The notes beneath the pieces are model-generated. The model was not told the origin of the DNA. It made no database searches and saw only the letters and a program-made list of their open reading frames with translations. From Syntrophobacteraceae bacterium (GTDB lineage Bacteria; Desulfobacterota; Syntrophobacteria; Syntrophobacterales; Syntrophobacteraceae), in contig JALOPI010000006.1 of NCBI GenBank assembly GCA_025453975.1, forward strand, positions 1-64,000: 64,000 nt of DNA. Reading direction: 5' to 3'. Position numbers and translations under genes: made by a program. Of the stretch, positions 9,728 through 19,467 are shown one piece after another; within the stretch, counting starts at the first letter, position 1; each line of letters opens with the position of its first letter.

Positions 9728-11410
9728 TTACATCTTTTCCGGAGCACTCACGCCGAGAAGCTCCAGCGCATTGTGGATCACACCGCGAACGGCTGCGGCA
9801 AGGAACAGGCGTGCCTGAGTCTGGTCGGCATCATCCCCCAGAATCCGGTTCTGATTGTAATAACTGTGAAACAGAGAAACAAGCTCGTGAAGATAAAAGG
9901 AGATGAGGTGCGGCTCCAGGCTCCGGCAGCAGCTGGCCAGCATTTCCGGGTATTCGCCCAGCATCCTCATGATCTGGATCTCCGCCGGAAGGGTCAGGCT
10001 GTCCAGGGGAGGAGGGGTGCCGGTTTTGAGCCAGAGCCACTCGACTCCGCGCTCCCGGGCCACCTCGAAAACGCCGCAGAGCCTCGCGTGGGCATATTGA
10101 ACGTAGAAGACCGGGTTGTCGTTGTTCTGCATCTTGGCGACTTCCAGGTCAAAATCCAGGGGGCTGTCGGAGCGCCGGGTGAGGAAAATGTACCGCGCGG
10201 CGTCTTTCCCCACCTCGTCGATGACCTCCCGGAGCGTGACGAACTCGCCGGCCCGGGTGGACATGGCCACGGGAGCCCCTCCTCGCAGGAGGTTCACGAG
10301 CTGGATCAGGATGATTCGCAAATCCTCGCGCCGCCGTCCCAGGGCCTGGATGCCCGCCAGCATCCGCTCGACGTATCCGTGGTGGTCGGCCCCCCAGACG
10401 TCGATGACGAGGTCGTGGCCGCGGTCGAATTTGTCCTTGTGGTAGGCGATGTCAGCGGCAAAATAGGTGCTGATGCCGTTGGCCCGGATGACGACCCGGT
10501 CCTTCTCGTCCCCAAAGGCCGTGCTTCTGAACCACCTGGCACCATCCTGCTCGTAGACATGCCCCAGAGCCTGGAGCTGCCGGAGGGTCTCCTCCACGAC
10601 GCCGCGGTCGTGCAGCGTCTGCTCGCTGAACCACCGGTCGAAGGTCACACCGAAAAGCCCCAGGTCATCGCGGATTCCGGCGAGAATCCGATTGCCGGCA
10701 TATGTCGAGAATTCGGACAGCACCTCGTCCAATGGTTTTCCGCGGTAGCGCTCCCCGACCTCCTCCCGGAATTCACGGGCCAGATCGATCATGTACTCGC
10801 CGCGGTAGTGATTTTCCGGAAACTCCACCGACTCGCCCAGAATCCCCTGGTAGCGATAGTAAAGGCTCCTGCCCAGGGTATCCATCTGGTTGCCGGCGTC
10901 GTTGATGTAATACTCCCGCTCCACCTGGTATCCGCAGGCGGCGAGCATGTTGGCCAGGACGTCCCCCGTGGCCGCTCCCCGGCCGTGCCCGATGTGAAGG
11001 GGGCCCGTCGGGTTGGCGCTCACGAACTCCACCTGCACCCGCCTGCCGTGCCCGAGATCCTGCCGGCCGAATCGTTCCGGGGATGCGAGGATCTCCCGCG
11101 GGATGTCGTGCCACGCACGGGGCGTCACGAAGAAGTTGAGGAAGCCGGGGCCGGCGATCTCCACCTTCGAAATGATGCCTTCACGGTCGTCCAGGCGCCC
11201 CACGATCTCCGAAGCGATCTCCCGCGGGCTCCTTTTGAGCTGCCGCGTGAGACTGAGGGCCACATTGCTCGCGTAATCGCCGTGCCGTGGGGTCTTGGGA
11301 ACGGAAAGCTCAATGGCGGCGGGGCTCAAAACCGGCATGCCGGCGTCCGGGACCAAAGGGGCGACGGCCTCCGCCAGCATTTGAATGATGCGTGCTCTCA
11401 CAAGTGCCAT
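9728..11410 (-). CDS. argS: Arginyl-tRNA synthetase
   Basis: A class I aminoacyl-tRNA synthetase of 560 residues. The HIGH motif is present as HIGHGRGAATGD after ANPTGPL. The KMSKS loop is replaced by the MSTRAGEFVTL form usual in many ArgS proteins. The C-terminal DALR anticodon-binding domain ends the protein. The ATG at 11410 was chosen, with GGAGAGGAG about 12 bases upstream; the frame stays open to a TTG 39 bases earlier without a ribosome-binding site. Confidence 0.97.
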   Translation of the reverse strand: MALVRARIIQMLAEAVAPLVPDAGMPVLSPAAIELSVPKTPRHGDYASNVALSLTRQLKRSPREIASEIVGRLDDREGIISKVEIAGPGFLNFFVTPRAWHDIPREILASPERFGRQDLGHGRRVQVEFVSANPTGPLHIGHGRGAATGDVLANMLAACGYQVEREYYINDAGNQMDTLGRSLYYRYQGILGESVEFPENHYRGEYMIDLAREFREEVGERYRGKPLDEVLSEFSTYAGNRILAGIRDDLGLFGVTFDRWFSEQTLHDRGVVEETLRQLQALGHVYEQDGARWFRSTAFGDEKDRVVIRANGISTYFAADIAYHKDKFDRGHDLVIDVWGADHHGYVERMLAGIQALGRRREDLRIILIQLVNLLRGGAPVAMSTRAGEFVTLREVIDEVGKDAARYIFLTRRSDSPLDFDLEVAKMQNNDNPVFYVQYAHARLCGVFEVARERGVEWLWLKTGTPPPLDSLTLPAEIQIMRMLGEYPEMLASCCRSLEPHLISFYLHELVSLFHSYYNQNRILGDDADQTQARLFLAAAVRGVIHNALELLGVSAPEKM

Positions 11411-12187
11411 GTGGCCTGAATCTCCTCTCCAAAATTGCTCATGCCGCAACGGAGACGCTTATATATCAGGCTCACGGTCTCAGGCAAGGACAGGATGGAA
11501 TCGATACCCTCTTCTGGATATGGGGCGCGGTCCGGCGCGGCATGCCGCCAGCCGCTCCGCGGGGAGATGACAAGCGTCATCCCCCGACGCGGCGGAGCGG
11601 GAAGCCGGGTCTCCGGAATCAGGAGGGGGGGATTCGGAGGTCCCCGGCCATTGTTTTTGCTTCATCAAGGCGCCGCGGCCCCTGCAGTATGGAATGGCGG
11701 ACGGCGGCCCGGCATCGGTCTGCGGGGCCGCCGTCCCCGGCAGGGGGCAGGATCTTCACGGTCGCCTCCATGGAGGGGTTCAGGACCTACAGACCCGAGC
11801 ATCATTTCCCGGGGGGCATTCTCCCCGTGATTGGGCTTCGCGGAGCATCTCCGCGAAGCAGTGTCGTGGGCAGGGGTGATGGCAAGGAGAGTGCCAACCC
11901 GTGGAATCCACTGCCCGCACGGGCTCAATGCCCATGGCACCTCAGTTTGCGCTGGACGAGCCTCCGGTGGGCCATCACGCCGTCAGGCGGAAGGACCTCG
12001 TGATTCTCGCATCCGCGCTGTCTGGCGAGACGGATTGGGGCTGGATTCGACTCCATAGGCTGTCCGCGGAGTGAGGTGGTCAGCTGGAGTCCGTGGGCCG
12101 CGGGCAGGATGTCTCGCCCTGGGATAGGTGTCTTGATCCGCAAGACGGTTTCAGGGGACGCGAGGGGGCGGTTTACAGCCCGCCCTG
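11411..12187. other. Gene-poor 777-base region with two perfect hairpins
   Basis: No reading frame on either strand resembles a known protein, and the frames overlap antiparallel as expected for high-GC noise. Two strong inverted repeats are visible: 11699-11710 with 11725-11736 (12-base stem, 14-base loop) and 11835-11845 with 11849-11859 (11-base stem, 3-base loop). Neither is followed by a T run. The argS promoter and the 3' end of the regulator gene lie at the two ends. Confidence 0.5.
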
Positions 12188-13621
12188 TCACGGGGTGCGA
12201 ACGATGCCGTGCTTCTTGAGCAAGGCATAGAGCCGCGGGCGGGAGAGCCCCGCCGCGCGGCAGGCCTCCGCGATGGATATGCCCGGCTGGGCCATGAGCG
12301 CCTGCAGATAATTATTTTCGGCGGTCTGCGTGGCGGATTCGCGGAACGCGCAAAGGGTGGGCATGGCGGCGTGGGAGACCGCCGGAAGCTCCTGCACCGG
12401 GGGAGGGTCGGGAGTGGGTGGAGCCACGGAAGCTCTGGCAAGATGAATACGGATGTGAATGGGAAGATGATCCGGAAATAACGTGGGCTCATCGCCCGCC
12501 GCGGCCAGGGCACTCTCCAGGCAGCCGATCAGCTCCCTGACGTTGCCAGGCCATGGATACGATTCCAGGGCATCCAGAAAAGGGGGGGAGAACCCTTTCA
12601 TGCCCCTCCCGGACTTCTGGCAGAGGCGGCTCAGGTGAAAGCTCGCCAGGTCCCGCAGGTCTTCACGTCGCTCCCTGAGGGGCGGAAGCCCGATGGTGAG
12701 CGAGCACAGTCGAAAAAAGAGGTCCTGGCGAAACCTTTCCTCCTGGACCATGGCCTGCAAATCCCGGTGGGTGGCGGCGACCAGGCGAAAATCGCTGGTG
12801 ATCTCCTCCCTGGCCCCCAGCGGGCGGTAGCGTCTTTCCTGCAGGACTCTCAGAAAAGCCTTCTGTACCGTCAGGGGCAGCTCACCGACCTCGTCCAGGA
12901 GCAGGGTGCCTCCGTGGGCCTGCCGGATCATCCCCTCCTGGGTTCGGTCGGCTCCCGTGAAGGCGCCCCTGGCGTGCCCCAGGAGCATGCTCTCGGCGAG
13001 GGTTTCCGGCAGTGTCGCGCAGTCCACCACGACGAAGGGCTTCTCCGAGCGGGCACTGTTGTTGTGAATGGCCCGCGCAAAGAGCTCCTTTCCCGTGCCC
13101 GTCTCGCCGGTGATGAGCACGTTCGCATCGCAGCTCGCGGCCTGGGCCAGCTGGTCGAGGCAGGCCAACATCCTGCGGCTTCCCCCGACGATGCCCCCGC
13201 TCCTGAGGGCCTTCACGGCCCGGGACCAGGTCATGTCTCCGCGGCGCGCCGTCTTCTCACTGTGGTACTGGAGTGCCCGCTCCATGGGAAGCCTCATGGC
13301 GCCGGCGGAAAACGGCTTGGCCACGTAGCTCCATGCACCGCTCCGAATGGCCAGCTCCGCTCCGTCGGGGTCGCCTGAGCCGGTCATGATGATCACTTCG
13401 GGAAGCGAGCCGCTCTCCCGGATCCTCGAAAGGACGTCGAGCCCGCTCCCGTCGGGAAGACAAACATCCAGGAGGACCAGGTCATAGGCGCCCGCGGAGA
13501 CTTTCTCCAGCCCCTCCTGAAGGCTCGGGGCTTGCTCCGATTCGTGCCCCATCTGTCGGGCCATGCGCTCGATGAATCCGCACATGGAGGGGTCGTCATC
13601 GATGATCAGGATTCTGGCCAT
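12188..13621 (-). CDS. Sigma-54-dependent response regulator, NtrC/ZraR type
   Basis: Three domains in 477 residues. A receiver domain (~1-120) has the acidic pocket IDDDP, phospho-acceptor Asp52 (LLDVCLP) and Lys102 (YVAKPF). An AAA+ domain (~143-375) has Walker A GETGTGKE, the sigma-54 contact loop GAFTGA (219-224) and Walker B GGTLLLDEVGE. A C-terminal Fis-type helix-turn-helix (ISIAEACRAAGLSRPRLYALL) follows a proline-rich linker. No histidine kinase lies nearby, so the partner and stimulus are unknown. The intact GAFTGA means it should activate RNA polymerase-sigma-54. Confidence 0.93.
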   Translation of the reverse strand: MARILIIDDDPSMCGFIERMARQMGHESEQAPSLQEGLEKVSAGAYDLVLLDVCLPDGSGLDVLSRIRESGSLPEVIIMTGSGDPDGAELAIRSGAWSYVAKPFSAGAMRLPMERALQYHSEKTARRGDMTWSRAVKALRSGGIVGGSRRMLACLDQLAQAASCDANVLITGETGTGKELFARAIHNNSARSEKPFVVVDCATLPETLAESMLLGHARGAFTGADRTQEGMIRQAHGGTLLLDEVGELPLTVQKAFLRVLQERRYRPLGAREEITSDFRLVAATHRDLQAMVQEERFRQDLFFRLCSLTIGLPPLRERREDLRDLASFHLSRLCQKSGRGMKGFSPPFLDALESYPWPGNVRELIGCLESALAAAGDEPTLFPDHLPIHIRIHLARASVAPPTPDPPPVQELPAVSHAAMPTLCAFRESATQTAENNYLQALMAQPGISIAEACRAAGLSRPRLYALLKKHGIVRTP

Positions 13622-13793
13622 TACGGGGTTATCCTTACCGTCCCGGCAGGAGGATCATCGTCCCCCCGCCGGGCCATCGCTCATCGAGTAACGGAGGAGT
13701 CATCAACGGGGCTGGAATTCATCCGTCCCATGGGTGGAAAATAGCGTTCCGGGTGCGCGGGAGCAACCCATATGCCGGCTTGGGCCACCATGG

Positions 13794-13819
13794 AAAAAGG
13801 CCCCTCGGAACGAGGGGCC
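13794..13819 (-). terminator. Intrinsic terminator after lpxC
   Basis: On the minus strand, the stem GGCCCCTCG/CGAGGGGCC with a three-base loop is followed by T5. It starts 35 bases after the lpxC stop. Confidence 0.85.
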
Positions 13820-13853
13820 CTTAAAAATGACGCCGCCAAACGGTGCTGCCTGT

Positions 13854-14807
13854 TCAGAGAGGATGCCCCACCGGCTGAAACCTCTCGGGGAATGCCGATG
13901 ACGGTATGGATGCATGGGGAAAGAAAGGAACCTGGGTCGCGGCGGCCCTGAAGATTCCATAGGAGCCTGGACGGTTGAAGATCTCCCTGAGGAGCCGGTT
14001 GTGGAGCGAGTGACCGGCCTTGTGCACTTCGAAAGACCCGATGAGGGGCATCCCCGCCAGGGAGAGGTCGCCCAGCAAGTCCAGGACTTTGTGTCGGACA
14101 CACTCGTTGGAATAGCGAAAGCCATCCTGGTTCAGGACCGTATAGTCATCGAAGACCAGAGCGTTGTCCAGGGAGCCCCCCCTGGCCAGCCCCATGCTCT
14201 GAAGCTTCTCCACGTCCTTCAGGAAGCCGAAGGTGCGGGCGTGGGCGATTTCCCGATGAAAGGAAGCCTGGCTGTATTCGTAGAAGAACTCCTGCATTCC
14301 CACCAGGGGGTGGGGGAAGTCAATGCGGTAGCTCACCGAAAAACGATGAGCGGGAGTCACCTTGATGTAGGCATCGCCATCGCGCACCAGAACCGTGCGC
14401 TCGACCCGAAGGACCCTGCGCGGGACCGCCTGGGCCGATATGCCCGCACGGCCCAGCACCTTCAGATAGGGAGCCGCGCTGCCGTCCAGAATGGGAACTT
14501 CCGAACCGTCCAGCTCGACCAGGGCATTGTCGACGCCCGCTCCCCAGAAGGCCGCCATGAGGTGCTCAATGGTGGAGACCTGAACCCCCTCGCTCCCGAT
14601 GGTCGTGGCGAGGCGTGTGTCCACCACGTGATGATACCGCGCGGCAATCACGGGATGTCCGGGAAGGTCCACCCTCCGGAACAGAATACCCGAGTCGGGG
14701 CGAGCCGGCTTCAGGCGCACGGAGATTTTGGCGCCGGAATGGAGGCCCACCCCTTGAAACAGAGTTTCCTCGGCCAGTGTGTTTTGGTTTCCAGAGCAAA
14801 TATTCAA
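13854..14807 (-). CDS. lpxC: UDP-3-O-acyl-N-acetylglucosamine deacetylase
   Basis: The committed, zinc-dependent step of lipid A synthesis. Recognisable segments are the substrate-channel start (VGLHSGAKISVRLKPA), STIEHLMAAFWG with a zinc histidine, the second zinc region VRHKVLDLLGDL, and HKAGHSLHN with the catalytic histidine. The start is a TTG eight bases after GAGGAGG; the frame is open for 77 more codons upstream, but LpxC similarity begins here. The protein is 317 residues, slightly longer than usual because of a C-terminal tail after REIF. Its presence proves an LPS-type outer membrane. Confidence 0.95.
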   Translation of the reverse strand: MNICSGNQNTLAEETLFQGVGLHSGAKISVRLKPARPDSGILFRRVDLPGHPVIAARYHHVVDTRLATTIGSEGVQVSTIEHLMAAFWGAGVDNALVELDGSEVPILDGSAAPYLKVLGRAGISAQAVPRRVLRVERTVLVRDGDAYIKVTPAHRFSVSYRIDFPHPLVGMQEFFYEYSQASFHREIAHARTFGFLKDVEKLQSMGLARGGSLDNALVFDDYTVLNQDGFRYSNECVRHKVLDLLGDLSLAGMPLIGSFEVHKAGHSLHNRLLREIFNRPGSYGIFRAAATQVPFFPHASIPSSAFPERFQPVGHPL

Positions 14808-15153
14808 GCCACAATCCTCCTCGTTCCGGCCCCAGTTGCAGCGAGTGTGCCACGAGAGGGCTCCTTCCGGACCCGATGGGCCGTGGAGCCGCTCCACAAG
14901 CCATCTGAAGCTCAAATGTGCCGTCCCGTGCCACAGCTTTCGGGGTGAGGTCAAGGGCGGGGACCGGAGCCATCGGCTTCGCACTTCGTGGCACAAAGGA
15001 CACAGTTCGAGACCTGGATTGTGTCGTTTCTGCAACACATCCCGTATTGCTTAATCCCGGCGAATGGAGTAGTTCATAAGGTGCTCAATGGTGCACTGGA
15101 TCCCGTTTCGAGCTCCCCAAAGCAGGAGCAGATCCCTAAAGGAGGCATCCTCC
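14808..15153. other. Divergent spacer between lpxC and thrC
   Basis: 346 bases separate two divergent genes. It should hold both promoters, but I cannot point to a well-spaced -35/-10 pair with confidence. The minus-strand open frame here is an extension of lpxC without family similarity, and I do not consider it coding. Confidence 0.4.
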
Positions 15154-16656
15154 ATGCGAGTCGGCGATTTTCCCCCCGACGTTCAGCCGCACCTGATACC
15201 CGCTCCCGGCGGCGATTATCAATACGAGTGCCTTTCGTGCGGCGAGCACTTCGGCATCGATCAACTGCTGTACACCTGCCCGGAATGCGGCAGCGTGCTC
15301 CTCATCCAGGACCGGGAATGGGACCGCCTGAAGTCCATTCCGGGGACCATGTGGCGCAGGATCTTCGACTGCCGCGGCATGCTCTCCGTCCCGGCCCTGC
15401 GGGGTATCTATCGCTTCCATGAGCTGCTCGGCTCGATCCTTCCCCTGGAAGACATCGTGTACCTGGGCGAGGGGCAAACCCCTGTCATTGCGGCCAACGA
15501 GCGACTGAGCCTATGGGCGGGAATTCCGCTGCACTTCAAGAACGACGGCCAGAACCCCAGCGCATCCTTCAAGGACCGCGGCATGGCCAGCGCATTCAGC
15601 TACCTCAGCTACCTCATCAGGAAGCGGGGTCTCACGGATGTGCTGGCCATCTGCGCTTCCACGGGAGACACGTCGGCGTCGGCGGCTCTTTATGCGTCCT
15701 ACCTGGTGCAGGGAGTCAAGTCGGCCGTCCTCCTTCCCCAGGGGAAGGTGACGCCTCAGCAGCTGGGGCAGCCCCTCGGGAGCGGCGCCAGCGTCATCGA
15801 GATCCCCGGGGTCTTCGATGACTGCATGAAGGTGGTGGAGCATCTCTCGGAGCACTACGCCGTCGCCCTCATGAATTCCAAGAACGCCTGGCGCATCCTG
15901 GGGCAGGAGTCTTACAGCTTCGAGATTGCCCAGTGGTTCGAATATGACGTGAGGCAGCTGGTCATCGTGGTTCCCATCGGGAACGCGGGGAACATCACGG
16001 CGGTGCTCCAGGGTTTTTTGAAGCTGCTGGATCTGGGCATTATCGATGGGCTCCCCACGGTGCTTGGAGTCCAGTCGCATCATGCCAACCCGGTGTTCCT
16101 GTATTATCTGGAGCCGGATCGATCCCGAAGGGCGTTTCGCCCGGTGGATGTCAAGCCGAGCGTGGCCCAGGCCGCCATGATCGGAAACCCGGTGTCCATG
16201 CCGCGGGTGGCCCACCTGGTGGAGCGATATCGGCGCATCGCGGGGGATGAGGGCTTCCAGGTCCTGGAGGTCACGGAGCAGGAGATCATGGACGCCATGC
16301 TCCTGGCCAACCGCAACGGACACATCAGCTGTACCCAGGGGGGTGAATGCCTGGCGGGCATCCGCCGCGCCGTCCAGGAGAGACGGATCGATCCCCGGTC
16401 CGCGGCCGTGCTGGACGCCACCGCCCATGCCTTGAAATTCGCCGTTTTCCAGGAGAAGTACTTCTCGGACAGCTTCGAGCCCGAGTACGAGGTGACTCCC
16501 AGGAAGGAGCTCCAGAACCGGCCGCATCTCATCGCTCCCCCCGAGGGCATTCCCAGGCCGTCCCAGGGCGCGCCCCTCGATGCTTCTGATTTTCAGCGTT
16601 TTCTTCGGTACTCGGGAAGCGAGATCGCGCGGCTCTTGGGACTGAAGCCGCGCTGA
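15154..16656 (+). CDS. thrC: Threonine synthase
   Basis: A PLP enzyme converting O-phosphohomoserine to threonine. An N-terminal zinc-ribbon (YECLSCGEHF... YTCPECGS) precedes the fold-type II domain. The PLP lysine lies in NPSASFKDRGMA, and the phosphate-binding GNAGN loop is present (VVPIGNAGNITA). AAAGGAGG lies nine bases before the ATG at 15154. The 500 residues fit the class that carries the ribbon. The lysine motif and length favour threonine synthase over threonine dehydratase. Confidence 0.92.
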   Translation: MRVGDFPPDVQPHLIPAPGGDYQYECLSCGEHFGIDQLLYTCPECGSVLLIQDREWDRLKSIPGTMWRRIFDCRGMLSVPALRGIYRFHELLGSILPLEDIVYLGEGQTPVIAANERLSLWAGIPLHFKNDGQNPSASFKDRGMASAFSYLSYLIRKRGLTDVLAICASTGDTSASAALYASYLVQGVKSAVLLPQGKVTPQQLGQPLGSGASVIEIPGVFDDCMKVVEHLSEHYAVALMNSKNAWRILGQESYSFEIAQWFEYDVRQLVIVVPIGNAGNITAVLQGFLKLLDLGIIDGLPTVLGVQSHHANPVFLYYLEPDRSRRAFRPVDVKPSVAQAAMIGNPVSMPRVAHLVERYRRIAGDEGFQVLEVTEQEIMDAMLLANRNGHISCTQGGECLAGIRRAVQERRIDPRSAAVLDATAHALKFAVFQEKYFSDSFEPEYEVTPRKELQNRPHLIAPPEGIPRPSQGAPLDASDFQRFLRYSGSEIARLLGLKPR

Positions 16657-16689
16657 GGGTGCGCCGGCACCCCGCATGAAGAGGATAGG

Positions 16690-17253
16690 ATGAACGGTCT
16701 GCTGGCTTATCAGGGAATGATGCCCCAGCTCGGAGACGATGTCTTCATCGCCCCCGGGGCCTGGGTGATCGGGGACGTGGTCATCGGGTCCCGAAGCAGT
16801 GTCTGGTTCAACACCCTGGTCCGCGGGGATGTTCATTTCATCCGGATCGGGTCGGAGACGAACATCCAGGACAACTCCACCCTCCACGTCACGGAGGGCA
16901 GGTTCCCGCTCCAGATGGGGGATCGGATCACCGTGGGGCACCGGGCCATCATTCACGGCTGCACCATCGAGGACGACTGCCTCATCGGCATGGGGGCCAT
17001 CGTCATGGACGGTGTCCGCGTCGGCCGGGGCTCCCTGGTGGGCGCGGGAGCCGTCATCACCCCGGGAGCCGTTGTCCCGCCCGATTCCCTCGTCCTGGGC
17101 TTTCCGGCTCGGGTGGTGAAGACGGTGGGCGAGGCCGAAAGGCGGCTCATCCGGGAGAGCAGCCTCCATTATCTCGACCTGGCCCGACAGTACCTGGGCT
17201 CCGATGCCCCTTACGACTCCCGCAGAGCCTGCGGCTTTCTGGACCGGGTTTAG
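16690..17253 (+). CDS. Gamma-carbonic anhydrase family hexapeptide protein
   Basis: A left-handed beta-helix trimer-type protein (YrdA/PaaY/CaiE-like) of 187 residues. Repeated hexapeptides run through GDVVIGSRSSVWFNTLVRGD. Candidate metal histidines are in NSTLHVTEG and VGHRAIIHGC, at the spacing seen in gamma-class carbonic anhydrases. A C-terminal helix packs the trimer. It follows thrC by 33 bases on the same strand, with GAGG before the ATG. Catalytic activity in this subgroup varies; metal binding looks intact. Confidence 0.88.
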   Translation: MNGLLAYQGMMPQLGDDVFIAPGAWVIGDVVIGSRSSVWFNTLVRGDVHFIRIGSETNIQDNSTLHVTEGRFPLQMGDRITVGHRAIIHGCTIEDDCLIGMGAIVMDGVRVGRGSLVGAGAVITPGAVVPPDSLVLGFPARVVKTVGEAERRLIRESSLHYLDLARQYLGSDAPYDSRRACGFLDRV

Positions 17254-17501
17254 CTCCAGCTTTCCCGGGACCGGAGGGCGAAGGGCTCGTCCTCGCCCAT
17301 GGAGTGCTCCTGGTCCAGGACCCCCCGTCGCATGAGCTCCCTCACGGCGCGCTGAAGACTCTCCTCATCGCCCGTCCATTTCCCCCTCACCTCGAGGAGG
17401 GTCGGGGGCTGGCCGAGATCCATCAGGGCACAGATCAGGATATAGAGCGATGTCGCCTCGGTGCTTGCCTTCAGGTTGAAAATGTCGCGGTCCATGTTCA
17501 T
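17250..17501 (-). CDS. Small protein of unknown function (83 residues)
   Basis: I do not recognise a named family. The protein is helical and acidic/basic mixed, with LYILICALMDLGQPPTLLEV and a LQRAVRELMRRGVLD segment that resembles half of a winged-helix. The start at 17501 follows AGGAGGAG by about 11 bases. Its stop overlaps the stop of the convergent carbonic anhydrase gene by three bases. Codon use matches the neighbours, which supports a real gene. Confidence 0.6.
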   Translation of the reverse strand: MNMDRDIFNLKASTEATSLYILICALMDLGQPPTLLEVRGKWTGDEESLQRAVRELMRRGVLDQEHSMGEDEPFALRSRESWS

Positions 17502-17731
17502 GGTCGTGCTCACTCCTCCTCGAAAACCGTTTCCGCCGCGAGGGCGATCCCCGTCTGAAAGCAGAATGTGCTGGCGAGTGTAAAGGGAGGGTCCCTGGGT
17601 TGTCAATCCCGCCGGCCCCCGTGCCACCCCGGCCGCCGGGCAGGGGCACCCCGCGCCCAAGGCGGCATGGAAAGGGCCGCGAGGCCGTTCCGCGTCCGCC
17701 GAAGGGATCAGGGCTGTCACCAAAGAATTCC

Positions 17732-17760
17732 GTGACAATTTTGTTCAATGAGCATATCTT
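17732..17760 (+). promoter_or_regulatory. Sigma-70-type promoter of the NifA-like gene
   Basis: GTGACA, 17 bases, then TATCTT, in an AT-rich pocket. The predicted start, near 17767, leaves a leader of about 40 bases to the ATG at 17806. No -24/-12 element was found, so the activator gene itself appears sigma-54 independent. Confidence 0.5.
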
Positions 17761-17805
17761 GAATTCGATTCATGGATGCTGACGACGAGAAGGAACGCGA
17801 AGGGA

Positions 17806-19332
17806 ATGGGTTCAAATTTCAGTTATCTGGAACTGCGGGCTTTGCACGAGGTGGCGAGGGTGCTGTCCCAGTGCGATGAGCTCAAGGATCAGCTCGGGCA
17901 GACCCTTGAGATTCTGAGCACCTGGCTGGGGATGGAGCGCGGCATGATCTCGGTGCTGGACCTCCAGACGGGGGAAGCCTGGCTGGACGTGGCCCGAGGC
18001 GTCGATGTGGAAACGGGTCGGATCAGTTATCGGCCGGGAGAGGGCATCACCGGCCAGGTGGCTCAGACCGGGCGACCCATGGCCATCGCCAATCTCGGAA
18101 ACGAGACCCATTTCCTCGACCGCACGGGAGCCCGGAAATCCCTCAACCGTTCCGAGCTGGCTTTTCTGTGCGTGCCGATCTTCCACCAGAATCGAGTGGT
18201 GGGGGTGCTTTCAGCGGATAAGCTGGCTCAGCAGGTTCAGGAGCTCGAGAAGGAGATGGAGATCCTCGGTGCCGTGGCGGAGCTGCTGGGCAAGATCGTC
18301 CATTTCCGTGCCATCGAGGAGGAGAACACCCGCCTGCGCGGCATGCTGGCCGAGCCCAGACGGCCTCTCACGAGCATCATTGGCCGCTCCAAGGTCATCC
18401 GGGAAGTGCTGCGTCTCGTGGACCAGGTGGCGGACACCAACACGACTGTTCTCGTGACCGGGGAAACGGGAACCGGAAAGGAGCTGGTGGCCAAGGCCAT
18501 TCACGATAACAGCCGGCGGCGCAAGAACCTGCTGGTGCAGGTCAACTGCGCGGCCATGCCCGACACCCTTCTGGAGAGCGAGCTCTTCGGCCACGAGAAA
18601 GGGGCGTTCAGCGGTGCGGTGACGCGTCGCCGGGGGAGATTCGAGGAGGCCAACGGCGGCACCATTTTCCTCGACGAAGTGGGGGAGCTTTCTCCGGTGG
18701 CCCAGGCCAAGCTCCTGCGCGTCCTTCAGGAGCGGGAGTTTCAGCCGCTGGGATCTTCCAGGACCGTGAAGGTGGACGTGCGGGTGGTGACGGCCACCAA
18801 CAAGGATCTGGAGAAAGAGGTCGGCCAGGGAGCTTTTCGCTCGGACCTCTTCTACCGGTTGAACGTTTTCCCGATCCATCTTCCTCCCCTGCGGGAGCGT
18901 GGCCCCGACATTCTCCTCCTGGCTGACTATTTCGTGGTCAAGTACGCCAGGGAGTTCAGCAAGGAGCTGAAGCGGATCTCGACCAGCGCCATCGACATGC
19001 TCATGAGCTACCACTGGCCGGGCAACGTTCGCGAGCTCGAGAACTGCATCGAGCGCGCGGTCCTGCTGGCGACGGGAGATGCCATTGAATCGTGGCACCT
19101 GCCGCCCACCCTTCAGATGAAGCCCGAGGGGGCTCGTAACGTCAGCCGGGGGAAGATGGAAGCCCTGGTCGGCGCCTTCGAGCGGGATCTCATCACCGAT
19201 GCCCTCAAGGATGTTCGCGGTAACCAGTCCCAGGCGGCCAGGCTTCTGGGAACGACCAAGCGCATCATCCAGTACAAGGTGGAGAAGTACGGCATCGATC
19301 CCAAGCGCTTCCGGGCACGATCGGCTTCCTGA
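17806..19332 (+). CDS. NifA-like sigma-54-dependent transcriptional activator
   Basis: An activator with an N-terminal GAF domain (~10-165), an AAA+ domain (~190-425) and a C-terminal Fis-type helix-turn-helix ([25 protein letters not shown]). Walker A is GETGTGKE and Walker B FLDEVGE. The sigma-54 contact loop reads GAFSGA (about 266-271), a conservative T-to-S change from GAFTGA. GAF-AAA-HTH order and the [13 protein letters not shown] end match NifA and NifA-like regulators. The ATG at 17806 has AAGGAA upstream; an ATG ten codons earlier lacks a site. Location directly before nadE-glnB-glnD-glnA suggests nitrogen control; nif genes are not in the window. Confidence 0.88.
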   Translation: MGSNFSYLELRALHEVARVLSQCDELKDQLGQTLEILSTWLGMERGMISVLDLQTGEAWLDVARGVDVETGRISYRPGEGITGQVAQTGRPMAIANLGNETHFLDRTGARKSLNRSELAFLCVPIFHQNRVVGVLSADKLAQQVQELEKEMEILGAVAELLGKIVHFRAIEEENTRLRGMLAEPRRPLTSIIGRSKVIREVLRLVDQVADTNTTVLVTGETGTGKELVAKAIHDNSRRRKNLLVQVNCAAMPDTLLESELFGHEKGAFSGAVTRRRGRFEEANGGTIFLDEVGELSPVAQAKLLRVLQEREFQPLGSSRTVKVDVRVVTATNKDLEKEVGQGAFRSDLFYRLNVFPIHLPPLRERGPDILLLADYFVVKYAREFSKELKRISTSAIDMLMSYHWPGNVRELENCIERAVLLATGDAIESWHLPPTLQMKPEGARNVSRGKMEALVGAFERDLITDALKDVRGNQSQAARLLGTTKRIIQYKVEKYGIDPKRFRARSAS

Positions 19333-19467
19333 TCACCGCATTCAGCCCTGTTTTTTCCGAAACCCCTCACGAGCCCCCCTGGGTACCCGACGTCGGTGGG
19401 AGATGAGGACCTTCCCGCCGTTTGTGGAGCCCCGTGGAGGCCATACTTCTGGACCGAGGCCATCGAG

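Noticed and set aside
11392-12003. 203-residue plus-strand reading frame
   Set aside because: No ribosome-binding site, no recognisable motif, Arg/Pro/Gly-rich composition typical of random frames in high-GC DNA, and it overlaps other equally weak frames.
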